From NCBI RefSeq assembly GCF_026000375.1, contig NZ_AP026708.1, positions 2,330,001 to 2,394,000 of the forward strand: a stretch of DNA of 64,000 bases, given 5' to 3'. Positions 48,634-57,819 of this stretch are shown here, one piece after another. How positions within the stretch are numbered: the first letter of the stretch is position 1; every line of letters begins with the position of its first letter. Made by a program: the position numbers and the translations under genes. This stretch comes from Pseudodesulfovibrio portus. GTDB taxonomy: Bacteria; Desulfobacterota; Desulfovibrionia; Desulfovibrionales; Desulfovibrionaceae. The notes under the pieces are model-generated. The model saw nothing but the letters and a program-made list of their open reading frames with translations, made no database searches and was not told the origin of the DNA.

Positions 48634-49882
48634 TACCGTACAAACGGCGACCTGCCTTATGCCGCTGCTCGGCGCTCACGGGGACCATCCCGGCCTGTCG
48701 GCGGAGCGCATCTCAGCTGCGGCCGGGGAGTTTCTCGACAAGAGCGGTTCCTGGTGGAACGGCACCGCCGTAATCGGCGTGGATGAGCAAGAGACATATG
48801 ACGCACTGATCGGCCTCGGACACAATGCCGTGTTGACGTCGGCAGGAAAGCGGGAAGACGGCGGATTGCCTCCGGGTTCAATGGCTCTTCTTGATGCGGT
48901 CGGGGAGATTCGTGGCCCCGTGGTCCTGGTGGATCTGTTCTCGCAGGGGGCGGACACCCTGCATGTCCTGAAGGCCTTGTCCCTGTTGCAGGAACACTCC
49001 GACGACGTGGTGGTGCCCATCCGGGAAGTCAGGGATCATCCCTGCCAGTTGAGCAGGTATTTTGTCCACCGTGGCGCCGGTTTCATGCATATCCTGGACA
49101 GGGACTACAGGGACCCCCACGGGTTGGTGGATGCGGGCGGCGTGGCCGGTCGCGCCTGCAAGCTCCCCCTTGAAGGGACACCGGGGCGGGGAACCGTTTG
49201 GGACGCCCGTTCCATTGTCGGGCCGCAGTTGGTTGAGCTGTCCCTGGAAGAGTTCCGGGAATCGTCCGACCGCATAGCGTGCGTCACCGACGGCAACGGC
49301 ATGTCGCGCCTCATCTTTCATGAAGCCTCTTTCGCGAAATCCGCCGGCGGTCACAGGGTGCTGGGGACCACGGCGTTCTCAATACATTCCCCGCGGCTGC
49401 ACCTCGCCGAATCCGGTCAGGGCATCCGGTTCGTCAGCGACGAGCCCGTCGGGGACGACTCCCGAGTCATCGGAATAATGAACGACGAAGGGCTTGAGAC
49501 CGTCATCCCCATGCAGCGCCTCACGGACGTTCCCATGGGGCGCTTCTGCGCCGGGGAGGGGTTTCCGTTCCTGATCCTGTCGGAGATTTCGCAGGGGGGG
49601 TATGACATCGCCATGCGTTTCCAAAGCGAAAGCTCCCTGTGGGTGATCCGCAACGGAATAGTCTACAACGGCTCAAGCGGGAAGCATATCACCGGGCGGT
49701 GGGATTTCCCCGACTGCAAAGAGGTCCAGGCGATTTTTGCCGCAGGGGAAGCGCACAATCTCCCGCGCTACCACGACCTCCTCAGGATGGGCCGGGTGCG
49801 GGGCATGGACCTCGACGCGGAGTCGCCCGCCGGGAAAACGTCGGCTGCAACCGTCACCAAGCGAATGTGGGCCGCGGGTTGA
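48623..49882 (+). CDS. Unrecognised protein, possible divergent nucleotidyltransferase
   Basis: 419 residues. The ATG at 48623 lies inside the end of the cytidylyltransferase gene, with AGGAAGG upstream. Residues ~40-150 include VIGVDEQETYDALIGLGHNAVLTS and VVLVDLFSQGADTLHVLKAL, then SDDVVVPIREVRDHPCQLS, which read like a degraded NeuA/KdsB core lacking the PARGGSKG loop. The C-terminal half is unrecognised and rich in beta strands. The coding overlap suggests close cooperation with the cytidylyltransferase. No function can be assigned. Confidence 0.65.
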   Translation: MLRDTVQTATCLMPLLGAHGDHPGLSAERISAAAGEFLDKSGSWWNGTAVIGVDEQETYDALIGLGHNAVLTSAGKREDGGLPPGSMALLDAVGEIRGPVVLVDLFSQGADTLHVLKALSLLQEHSDDVVVPIREVRDHPCQLSRYFVHRGAGFMHILDRDYRDPHGLVDAGGVAGRACKLPLEGTPGRGTVWDARSIVGPQLVELSLEEFRESSDRIACVTDGNGMSRLIFHEASFAKSAGGHRVLGTTAFSIHSPRLHLAESGQGIRFVSDEPVGDDSRVIGIMNDEGLETVIPMQRLTDVPMGRFCAGEGFPFLILSEISQGGYDIAMRFQSESSLWVIRNGIVYNGSSGKHITGRWDFPDCKEVQAIFAAGEAHNLPRYHDLLRMGRVRGMDLDAESPAGKTSAATVTKRMWAAG

Positions 49883-49891
49883 GGGGCGCCA

Positions 49892-50860
49892 ATGCATAAA
49901 ATGGAAAGAATCGATATCAACAAGAGCTCTTCCGTGTTGAGCACCATCGCGTCCTCCTGCTGCAGTGTGGGAGTCCAGAGCGTGCTGGGGGATTTTTTGT
50001 CCAAGTTTGTGAACGAGGCGGGGCAAGCCACTGCATTGCCGTTCGCCATTCAGGATCGGATTGTTCTTCCCCGGGGCGAAAAAATACACAGGGCCTGCGC
50101 GGGTATTCACGGCGAGGTGTGCTGCATCTCAAACGTCAACAGCAACAAGCTGTTGGTTTGCGCCGACGGCAGGAATTGGGAAACCGTCTACCAGGCCGAT
50201 GACATCATCCCTCGGATAGCACACGACGGCGAGCATTATTATTTGCCGCTCTTCAACAAGCGGATCATCGACGTCCTGGATTCAACCTTCAGGCGCGTGT
50301 CGACGATTGACCTTGCGGGCGAACCGGCCCTGGCGACCCTTTCCACGATTTGCAACGCCTCCTGCGACAAGCAGGGGAGGCTCGTGTGTTCGGGGACCGG
50401 CGATAAAGGCATTATCCATTTTTTGATAGACCGACCGAGCCATGATTATTCCGTAGTCTTGCTGGGAAAGAATATCGTCATCCGCAATGGAGACTGCATG
50501 GCAACGGATTCGAGTTATCTGCTCATTGCCCACAATCGTATTGTGGTCATTGACGGCAACTCCGATGCAGGCCGGATGCAGATCGTCAATTCGGTCCCGG
50601 TCCCGGCAAAATTCCTCACCATATTACCTTGGAAGGACCGTTATCTGGTGCCATTGATTTCCGGGGAAATCGTCTTGTACGACCTGGGTCTTTCCCTGGT
50701 CGGGCACAGTGATTTTCTTCAGAGGAACGGCATCGACGATATCGGGCTGATTCCCCTGATGGTCGATGGGGGTCGTTCCGATTCGGCGCTGCTCTACGGC
50801 CTTCAGGGAAATGATATTTACACGGTGCAATTGAACTCCAACAAAGGGGAATCAAGATGA
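49892..50860 (+). CDS. Unrecognised beta-rich protein, possibly propeller-like
   Basis: 322 residues with no family recognised. Repeated short units such as LLVCADGRNWETVYQADD, LVCSGTGDKGIIHFLID and LLIAHNRIVVIDGNSD suggest repeated beta blades rather than an enzyme fold. No signal peptide or membrane helix is seen. GAGGGG precedes the ATG, which lies 9 nt after the previous stop; its own stop overlaps the radical SAM start (ATGA). Co-transcription ties it to that enzyme, perhaps as a partner. Base composition is visibly less GC-rich than upstream genes. Confidence 0.65.
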   Translation: MHKMERIDINKSSSVLSTIASSCCSVGVQSVLGDFLSKFVNEAGQATALPFAIQDRIVLPRGEKIHRACAGIHGEVCCISNVNSNKLLVCADGRNWETVYQADDIIPRIAHDGEHYYLPLFNKRIIDVLDSTFRRVSTIDLAGEPALATLSTICNASCDKQGRLVCSGTGDKGIIHFLIDRPSHDYSVVLLGKNIVIRNGDCMATDSSYLLIAHNRIVVIDGNSDAGRMQIVNSVPVPAKFLTILPWKDRYLVPLISGEIVLYDLGLSLVGHSDFLQRNGIDDIGLIPLMVDGGRSDSALLYGLQGNDIYTVQLNSNKGESR

Positions 50861-52452
50861 AGCGACTCAATGTATTGTTTGTCAATCCTAAGCAATGGGC
50901 GGACGCCAAGGTGAATCCGGAAAAGGCGCTTTATCCGTACAGCATTGTTTACATAGTCAATTTCTTGAAAAAGAATGACCTGTGCGATGTGGACTACATC
51001 GACCTGACCATGGAGGATGAGTCCGTCTACTTCGAGAGGATCAAAAATGAACATTATGATCTGATCGGCATAACCGCCCTGACCACCGGGCGGCTGCATG
51101 CAATCCATGTGGTCAAGGAGACCAGGAAGGCTTCCCCGAATTCCAAGATCATCGTCGGCGGGCCCTTCTTCGGGAACAAGCCGATAGAGACCTTACACAA
51201 TGTCCCCGAGGTGGATTATGTCTGCGTCGGCGAAGGAGAACACACCTCGGCCGAGCTGGTCCAGCATCTGCAGACGGGCACTCCCGCCCTGCACGACATC
51301 AATGGGCTGCTGTATTGGGAGGACGGTGAAATCCGGAAGAACGCCAGCCGCAAGTATGAAAAGAACCTGGACCTGTTCGACATCCAGGAGGACTTGATCT
51401 CCAAGCCCCACTATAAGTACCTGCATCCGCTGAAAGGGTGGGAAGACGACCCGGACAAGGGGAACGCCTACATCATCATGGCCGGGCGGGGGTGCATCAA
51501 CGGGTGTATTTACTGCCTGAACAGCAGAAAGCCGTTCCGCCACCACTCGGTGGATTATCTGATCAACAAAGTCAAAGAGATTAAGAAAAAATACAATACA
51601 AGGCACATGTTCTTCGGTGACCCCTCATTTGCATCCAGCTCGAGCTACCTGCAGGAGTTCTGCGAAAGGATCATTGAAGAGAAACTCGACATCGAATGGT
51701 ATTGCGAAGGCCGACCGGACATTCCGCTCGATTTGCTCGAGCTCATGGCAAAGGCCGGGTGCATCAGCTACGACTTCGCCATGGAGACCGGCTCCGAAAG
51801 GGTCATGAAGAAGCTTCGTCGGCGGACCGACCTGGATATGATCGTCAACTTTGCGAAGAAGCTCAATGAACTGGGCGTTCGCGGTGATTTCTTCACCATG
51901 ATGTCGATGCCGGATGAAAGGGGGAAAGACCTTTTCAAGACCATCACCTACATTGCCAAGCTGAACAGGCTCGGGTTCAAGACCACTCTCGCTCCGTTCT
52001 TTATCGTTCCGGGTACCAAGCTGGAAGAGATCGCCATAGAAAGAGGGCAGCTGGCCAAGGATTTCTCCTGGTTTGATGAGACCTACTCATGCGATCATCA
52101 CCACATCCATGAAGCGAAAAAGCACATTCCCCACTATCTTGAATACTTCGATTCCTACGACTTGAAGAAATTGGCCGGGTTCCATCTGGCCATGCAGGAT
52201 TTCATCACCAGGGAGCCCCGGGTCAGAAAGCTGAGGTATTCCTTCCTGGGCACCATCTCCCACGTCACCCGCTTCTTCCTGAAGGAAGCCGAGTGGAACG
52301 ACTTCAAGTATGTTTTCGACGTGTTGTCGCTGTCGGCAAAGATGTACACCTGGTTCTGGCTCTGGAAGCTGAGAAAGCCCTACTATGACTACCTGGAAAG
52401 AAAGAACTCGGTGGTCGAGCCGGTTGCCGAAGCGTGCTGCGAGCATGAATAA
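50857..52452 (+). CDS. B12-binding-type radical SAM protein (copy 1)
   Basis: 531 residues. The N-terminal half has a cobalamin-binding-like Rossmann fold (VLFVNPKQW, DLIGITALTTGR, KIIVGGPFF, DYVCVGEGEHT). The iron-sulfur motif CxxxCxxC is at Cys213, Cys217 and Cys220 (GRGCINGCIYC), and YDFAMETGSERVMKKLRR is the conserved radical SAM segment. Such enzymes use cobalamin and SAM to methylate unactivated carbons or rearrange skeletons. Starts with a 4-bp overlap on the upstream gene. Codons are AT-richer than in neighbouring sugar genes. Confidence 0.9.
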   Translation: MKRLNVLFVNPKQWADAKVNPEKALYPYSIVYIVNFLKKNDLCDVDYIDLTMEDESVYFERIKNEHYDLIGITALTTGRLHAIHVVKETRKASPNSKIIVGGPFFGNKPIETLHNVPEVDYVCVGEGEHTSAELVQHLQTGTPALHDINGLLYWEDGEIRKNASRKYEKNLDLFDIQEDLISKPHYKYLHPLKGWEDDPDKGNAYIIMAGRGCINGCIYCLNSRKPFRHHSVDYLINKVKEIKKKYNTRHMFFGDPSFASSSSYLQEFCERIIEEKLDIEWYCEGRPDIPLDLLELMAKAGCISYDFAMETGSERVMKKLRRRTDLDMIVNFAKKLNELGVRGDFFTMMSMPDERGKDLFKTITYIAKLNRLGFKTTLAPFFIVPGTKLEEIAIERGQLAKDFSWFDETYSCDHHHIHEAKKHIPHYLEYFDSYDLKKLAGFHLAMQDFITREPRVRKLRYSFLGTISHVTRFFLKEAEWNDFKYVFDVLSLSAKMYTWFWLWKLRKPYYDYLERKNSVVEPVAEACCEHE

Positions 52453-52487
52453 CTACAAAGCTGAATGGTGATAGGAGGTATGGTCTC

Positions 52488-53951
52488 ATGAGTAAAAAGG
52501 TAATTGTCGTTGATGCCGGCAGGCGTAAATTCTTCCCTGCCGACTCCCTCTATACGATCAGCTCCGTCAAGGATCAGGTCGATATGGACCAGGTCTCCAT
52601 TTATCGCCTTTTCGAAGCGGGTGATCTTGCGCTCATACTGGACGAACTCGGCAGCGTCGGCGACGATGAAGCTGTCCTGTTCCTGTGGGTTTATGAAAAG
52701 TTCTACCCGGTTGAAATGCAGAGCATGCTGCAGGAGCTGATCGATACGGCGAACAGCATGGCCAAGGTGACGATAGCCATGGGCGGCATTCATCCCACCC
52801 TGGCCAGGGATCTTCTTCTGGGGGACACCCGGATCGACTACGTCATCGCCGGATGGCCCTGGTCGGCGTCCTCCGAGTGGCTGGACGGGGGGAAGCAATC
52901 CACCCCGAAGCTGCTGGTCGCGGCAAAGGACGGTGGACTGCCCGATCACCTCAAGCTGAAGGACGCTTTTTCGAGGATAAAAAACATCAAGAGCTGCGTC
53001 ATGACCACCGCGACCGGGGAAATCTATTTCAACTACCGGTCCACATACATGTGCAAAAATGGTTGCGCGTTTTGCCACGCGACGCATTTTCTCAAGCACT
53101 TTGGCGGCTTGATTGAAAAAAGTGACGAGCGCATTCAGGAGGAGCTGCTTTTCCTGAAGGACGCCATCGGCACGGACAAGGTCTACCTTTCGAGCTACGT
53201 CTGCGACAAGAGAACCATTGACAGTCTCAACAGGGCCGGGATGAAGGTCGAAAACCAGTACAGCCTCATGGTCAAGGACATTACCCCGGAATTGCTCGAC
53301 ATGTTCAAGGGCCTTGGCGCGGAGTGCGTGTTCATCGGCCTGGAGAATCTGCAGACCCCGGTCCAGAAGCGTGTGGGCAAGCACTTCGAAATCGATCATT
53401 TTGAGAAAGCGCTCAGGGACGGCGACGCCATAGGCATGATGTTCGAAGGCAACATCATGGTCGGCCTGAATTCGATTCTCGGCCAGCCGTCCACATCCGA
53501 AGACATCGTCAGGGACATCCGTTCGGTCATTCCCCAGTACAGAAGGTACAGGAATCTGCGGGTGCTGTTGCGGCCGTTCATGCCGTTTGTCGGCACCCCG
53601 CTCGGCGACAAGCTGTGGGAGAATACCGGGAGACTGGATAATGTCGGTTACTGGGACTATATCAAGCTCGGCTTCTCGGTTGCCCGGGGGCACGGAGTTC
53701 CGGAAGGCCTGCCCATCCCCCCCGCGTATGCCGACCTGGAAGCGTTCGAAACGATCAAAACCTACTACAAATCCTTCGAGCAGTTGGTGCGGCACAGGAC
53801 GAGCCTGTACAAATACCCCCCCAAGAACAAGGACAAGGCCGTCTTGTGCGACAGGATATCCGATCTGTGCTTTGACATCCTGGAAACGGGCAATGTCGAT
53901 TTCGGGGATTTCCTGGAAGACGCCCTTGATGCCATGTCGCGTTGGAAATAG
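52488..53951 (+). CDS. B12-binding-type radical SAM protein (copy 2)
   Basis: 487 residues. A cobalamin-binding-like N-terminus (VTIAMGGIHPTLARD, DYVIAGWP) is followed by the cluster motif at Cys189, Cys193 and Cys196 (MCKNGCAFC) and by CVFIGLENLQTPVQKRVGK. It is only distantly similar to copy 1, so the two probably do different chemistry. AGGAGG lies 9 nt upstream of the ATG. A 117 nt gap separates it from the next gene. Confidence 0.88.
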   Translation: MSKKVIVVDAGRRKFFPADSLYTISSVKDQVDMDQVSIYRLFEAGDLALILDELGSVGDDEAVLFLWVYEKFYPVEMQSMLQELIDTANSMAKVTIAMGGIHPTLARDLLLGDTRIDYVIAGWPWSASSEWLDGGKQSTPKLLVAAKDGGLPDHLKLKDAFSRIKNIKSCVMTTATGEIYFNYRSTYMCKNGCAFCHATHFLKHFGGLIEKSDERIQEELLFLKDAIGTDKVYLSSYVCDKRTIDSLNRAGMKVENQYSLMVKDITPELLDMFKGLGAECVFIGLENLQTPVQKRVGKHFEIDHFEKALRDGDAIGMMFEGNIMVGLNSILGQPSTSEDIVRDIRSVIPQYRRYRNLRVLLRPFMPFVGTPLGDKLWENTGRLDNVGYWDYIKLGFSVARGHGVPEGLPIPPAYADLEAFETIKTYYKSFEQLVRHRTSLYKYPPKNKDKAVLCDRISDLCFDILETGNVDFGDFLEDALDAMSRWK

Positions 53952-54068
53952 CCGTTTTTGAGGATGGCCGGGTGAGGCGCCTTCTCTCTCGTGTGGGGAG
54001 AGGAGAGCGTCGGGCCCGGCTGTTTTTGAGAAGCCCGGTCGGGATGACTTTTTAACCAGGAGTTGGTG

Positions 54069-55217
54069 ATGGGCCTCCGAATACATGAAGTGCGGACCGT
54101 TCTGGATATATGCAAAGGCAGAGACATATCCGGCGGCATGACGGTGACCTTTGGGACGCAGACGATTCAGGCTTCGTATTCTGAGTTGGCCGTGGCTTTT
54201 TTTGAAAAAGGCCTGCTGCCCGCGCCCGTATCCGAAGAGGAAATGGAGTTGCTCTCGCAGGGAAGGCCGTTGAGCGCTCCGCTTGAGGGCAACATATTCC
54301 TGAAGATGATGGGAGCGGGGGAAATCGTCAACCTGGATGTGCTGCCGCACTCTCCGTTCGCGTATATTCACGACCTGGGGAAACCGATCCCGGAAGAACT
54401 CAAGGGCAAGGCCCGCTTCGTGTTCGACGGCACGACCGGCTACCATGTGATGGACAGGTGTACGGCCCTGTGCAACGCGGCCAACCTGCTGCAGGTCGGC
54501 GGGATTCTGATACACACGTTTACCATGAACCCCCTCTCCCCGACATTCAATTCCTTCAACCCGCAACTGTTGTTGCGGTTTTATGAAACCAACGGGTTCG
54601 GCAATTTCCAGCTGCATGCGGCCGACAGGGGGCACACGAACTCCGTTTACAAGGCGTGCGGCGACCTGCACCACTCCACGTACCTTCCCGACCTGACGCG
54701 GTATGTGTATATCTTTTCCGCCACCAAGGAAGAGGACGTGCCCGTGACCACGGACAGTCTGGAATGGCAGTACGAGCTGCACAGATGTGCCGGGAGTGAA
54801 GAGTCCGTTGATCCGGCGCGACTCGCAGGCAAGACCGTCGCCATATGGGGGACGGGCGGAAACTATGCAGACAATTACGCCGGATTGCCGGCTTCAAAGG
54901 ATGCCGGTTTCGATTTTTGGGGATTTGTCGACGGAGACAGCGGCAAATGGGGGAGCGAGGTCGACGGCCATGTCGTGCGGGACCCGGCCTCCCTTCGTCA
55001 TGCCGATGTCGATGTTGTCGTCATTGCAAGCTGGGCCCGGGAGGAGATTTTCGACGCACTGAGTTCCATCCTGCAGTCCAAGCCGGAAGTCCTGGCCAAC
55101 ACCTACGGGCTGTACCGGGGCTTTTTCGAACGGAAAAAACTAATCAAGACACTCCAAATGAGCAGGCTGTCGAACTCGGTCATCGAGCCGCACACACTGA
55201 AAGGGCTTGCGGGGTAG
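54069..55217 (+). CDS. Methyltransferase-like / Rossmann-fold fusion protein
   Basis: 382 residues. Residues ~80-230 read like a class I methyltransferase (GAGEIVNLDVLPHSPFAYIHDLG, then ALCNAANLLQVGGILIHTF), although the SAM glycine motif is weak. Residues ~253-345 are a separate nucleotide-binding-like domain starting GKTVAIWGTGGNYADNY and continuing FWGFVDGDSGKWG, similar to a fold used in sugar-modifying proteins. AGGAG fixes ATG 54069. Follows the two radical SAM genes and precedes a sulfotransferase-like gene. Specific function unknown. Confidence 0.68.
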   Translation: MGLRIHEVRTVLDICKGRDISGGMTVTFGTQTIQASYSELAVAFFEKGLLPAPVSEEEMELLSQGRPLSAPLEGNIFLKMMGAGEIVNLDVLPHSPFAYIHDLGKPIPEELKGKARFVFDGTTGYHVMDRCTALCNAANLLQVGGILIHTFTMNPLSPTFNSFNPQLLLRFYETNGFGNFQLHAADRGHTNSVYKACGDLHHSTYLPDLTRYVYIFSATKEEDVPVTTDSLEWQYELHRCAGSEESVDPARLAGKTVAIWGTGGNYADNYAGLPASKDAGFDFWGFVDGDSGKWGSEVDGHVVRDPASLRHADVDVVVIASWAREEIFDALSSILQSKPEVLANTYGLYRGFFERKKLIKTLQMSRLSNSVIEPHTLKGLAG

Positions 55218-55271
55218 CCGGTGTGACGAGATCCTCAGCAGTGTTCCGTCCCGTTTGGATCGGAGGAATGA

Positions 55272-56216
55272 ATGGGAAAGCATAACGACGGCGCCTTGTT
55301 CGAATCCTTGAAACTGATGAACGAGTCCCTGTCCGCAGTGCAGGAGAGGCTCTATGCCAAGGACGCGGACAAGGGCATTCCCCAGATATTCATCGTCGGG
55401 CCGCCCCGCTCCGGCAAGGTCCTGACCAACAGCATCCTGTGCCATTGCCTCGACATCGGCTACATCAACAACATCGTGAACAGATTCTGGCACGCTCCCC
55501 TGTTCGGCATATACCTGTCGAACGACGTGCTGCCGAAGGGCCGCGACATGTCGTTCTCGTCGCGGTACGGCATGACCCCGGAGGTGTGGGGGCCCGGGGA
55601 GTACCCGTATTTCTGGTTCAGGTGGTTCGGCGGCTATGACGACCCGATCCCCGAGGACCGGATCGACTGGGAAGGTCTGTGCGGCCTTCTCAACCAGATG
55701 GGGCATGCGTTCGGGCGTCCGATCGTGCATCAGTCACTGGCGGCGTTCAACCATCTGAGGGGCATGGCCCGCCGATTGGAAAACACGTTGTTCATCCGGC
55801 TTCACAGAAACCCCGTGGACAACGCCTTGTCGATTCTGAAGATGCGCAAGGACTACCATGGAGATCGGGAAAAGTGGCACAGCGTCCGCCCGTCGAATTA
55901 CGAGCAGGTCAAGGGCCGGGGCTGGGCCGGGCAGATTGCGGGACAGTTGCACGGCATCCGCACCGACCTCGACAGCCAGTTGGCGGGGCTTGAGGTCATT
56001 GATGTGGCCTATCCCGACGTGTGTGCCCGACCGGGAGACCTGGTCGACGCGGTATCGCAGTGGCTGCGCCACAGGGGATATCCGGTCGGCTCGCTGCAAC
56101 CGGCTCCCGAGCCGTTCACTCCGTCCGTGTACCCCGACACCGAGGACAGGAGGCGGATACTGAGCCGCCTCGGGGAATTCTTCCCCGGCCTGGAGGATGA
56201 CCAGGGACGGGACTGA
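55272..56216 (+). CDS. Sulfotransferase-family protein (copy 1)
   Basis: 314 residues. The 5'-phosphosulfate-binding loop is FIVGPPRSGKVLTNS near residue 40, and RLHRNPVDNALSI is the 3'-phosphate-binding region of PAPS-dependent sulfotransferases. The conserved RSGTT is altered to RSGKV, so activity is not certain. GGAGG lies 5 nt before the ATG. Probably sulfates a glycan or lipid carrier; acceptor unknown. Last gene of the plus-strand block; a convergent operon begins 6 nt further on. Confidence 0.78.
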   Translation: MGKHNDGALFESLKLMNESLSAVQERLYAKDADKGIPQIFIVGPPRSGKVLTNSILCHCLDIGYINNIVNRFWHAPLFGIYLSNDVLPKGRDMSFSSRYGMTPEVWGPGEYPYFWFRWFGGYDDPIPEDRIDWEGLCGLLNQMGHAFGRPIVHQSLAAFNHLRGMARRLENTLFIRLHRNPVDNALSILKMRKDYHGDREKWHSVRPSNYEQVKGRGWAGQIAGQLHGIRTDLDSQLAGLEVIDVAYPDVCARPGDLVDAVSQWLRHRGYPVGSLQPAPEPFTPSVYPDTEDRRRILSRLGEFFPGLEDDQGRD

Positions 56217-56222
56217 GCAGGG

Positions 56223-57776
56223 CTATTGCTCCCCGACAACGCGGAAGAGCGCCACGTGGTCGTTTTCCAGGATCGTTTCCAATTGATCCCGGAAGGCGGC
56301 CTTGTCTTTGGTGAGCCCCAGGTACATGTCGAAGGCCCACTTCTCCGTCAGGATGTAATCCGGCCTGAAGCGTCGGCGCACTTCGGAGAAGTCTTCCGTG
56401 GGAAGCGGCAGGTGCGCCTTGAGCGCCCTGAAGTCCTCTTCGGGCATCAACTCGTATTCCTTCTCTTCACGCAGCCCTATGACCGGTTTGTTTCCCCAGA
56501 GCAGGGCGTGGTATCCCGTGTAGCCAAGGGGGAGCACCAGGCCTTCAGGTTCGTTGTTGAGCGCTGTCACGCCTTCCTTGATCTTGAGGACCTTGTCCTG
56601 GCTTGCGGACAGAAGGTGCGGCACCCTGAAAAGGCAGATGACGGTCATGGCCATGGAATAGGCCACCAGTGCCCAGAGTATGACGGGATGGTTGTGCAGG
56701 GCCATCACCGCCATGACCGTGATCGGGTACATGATGTGCTCCAGGTATCGCTCTCCCTCGCCGAGAAACATGGCGAACCGCATTTTGGTTATGACGCAGG
56801 CGGCGACGCCGCCGACAAACGCGCCGAACAGGAATCCGCCATCCGGTTTGCCCAGTGCTTCCGTGGGGGCGAAAAAGGCGAACAGCAACGGGGTGAAGCA
56901 GACCACTACGAGATGGACGGGGTATTGTTCATCCAGGCACCAGAAGAGGAATCCCTTGAGGTTCTTTGCACGGATCTTGGGCAGCCCGTGATTTTTCCAT
57001 GAAGTGATGTAGTCCGCGAACTTCCGCGGGCCGAAGCCGGTGAACACGTGCTGATAGAACTTGTGATACCAGATGGAGTGCCAGATCTGGCCCCTGATGA
57101 CGAGCAGGGGGTGCTTGCGGAAAAGCGCTACGGAAAGCGCGATGCTCCCGGCCATGAAAAGCAGGTACAGGGGCGTGCAGAACCAGGCCAGGGCAATGGA
57201 GATGAAGGCCAGGGTCTGGTTGCCGAATTTCGAGGTGATGATCAGCAGGGCTCCGGCCAGCATGGACCCCGCCCCCGCCAGGTATGAACCGGATGTGACG
57301 GCGATCTGAAAGAGGGCGATATGCGCCAGGTAAATGAATTCCCCCATGACTCTCGGCGTGCCCGCAAAGGATCGCGGTCCCGACCCGATTCGGACGAGGG
57401 CGGGCGAGAAGGCGAACAGGAGGGCCGTGATCAGGGGCGCGTGGTCAGGGAAAAGCGTCGGGTTGGAGGCGCTCATCCATGCGGTCATGTGGTAGACGAT
57501 GAGCGTCGACAGGGCGTCGAAAAAGGCTGATGAGCCCATTTCCAGGCGATACATCCATTGTTCGGGGACCCGTGCGAGCAGGGCGTGATATGCGTACGGG
57601 TACATGAAGGGATACGGACGGTTGCGCAGGGCCGTGTCCAGGAACCGCCCGTTGTTTTTCTTGATTCTTTTTGTGTAATCGAGATGGCACAGCGTGTCGT
57701 AGCTCAGCGCCATCGGATATGTTCTGCGAATCTGGATTTTGACGAGAAAGAAAAGAATGAGGATTAGATATATCAT
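56223..57776 (-). CDS. Polytopic membrane protein, GT-C glycosyltransferase-like
   Basis: 517 residues with about ten hydrophobic segments in residues 1-390 and a soluble C-terminal domain. The start of the first periplasmic loop, YPMALSYDTLCHLDYTKRI, carries an acidic site similar in position to that of GT-C enzymes, which use polyprenyl-phosphate sugars. The soluble tail is typical of such proteins. Not a confident family match. It is the last gene of the minus-strand operon starting at 60541. Confidence 0.62.
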   Translation of the reverse strand: MIYLILILFFLVKIQIRRTYPMALSYDTLCHLDYTKRIKKNNGRFLDTALRNRPYPFMYPYAYHALLARVPEQWMYRLEMGSSAFFDALSTLIVYHMTAWMSASNPTLFPDHAPLITALLFAFSPALVRIGSGPRSFAGTPRVMGEFIYLAHIALFQIAVTSGSYLAGAGSMLAGALLIITSKFGNQTLAFISIALAWFCTPLYLLFMAGSIALSVALFRKHPLLVIRGQIWHSIWYHKFYQHVFTGFGPRKFADYITSWKNHGLPKIRAKNLKGFLFWCLDEQYPVHLVVVCFTPLLFAFFAPTEALGKPDGGFLFGAFVGGVAACVITKMRFAMFLGEGERYLEHIMYPITVMAVMALHNHPVILWALVAYSMAMTVICLFRVPHLLSASQDKVLKIKEGVTALNNEPEGLVLPLGYTGYHALLWGNKPVIGLREEKEYELMPEEDFRALKAHLPLPTEDFSEVRRRFRPDYILTEKWAFDMYLGLTKDKAAFRDQLETILENDHVALFRVVGEQ

Positions 57777-57819
57777 TATGGTGTGGTGGGTAAGATGGTT
57801 GTCGCCCTGTGGCCGGTGG

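Noticed and set aside
53952-54068. Possible terminator between the second radical SAM gene and the methyltransferase-like gene
   Set aside because: CTTCTCTC and GGAGAGGAG can pair weakly around 53982-54006, but no T run follows, so it is not a convincing intrinsic terminator.
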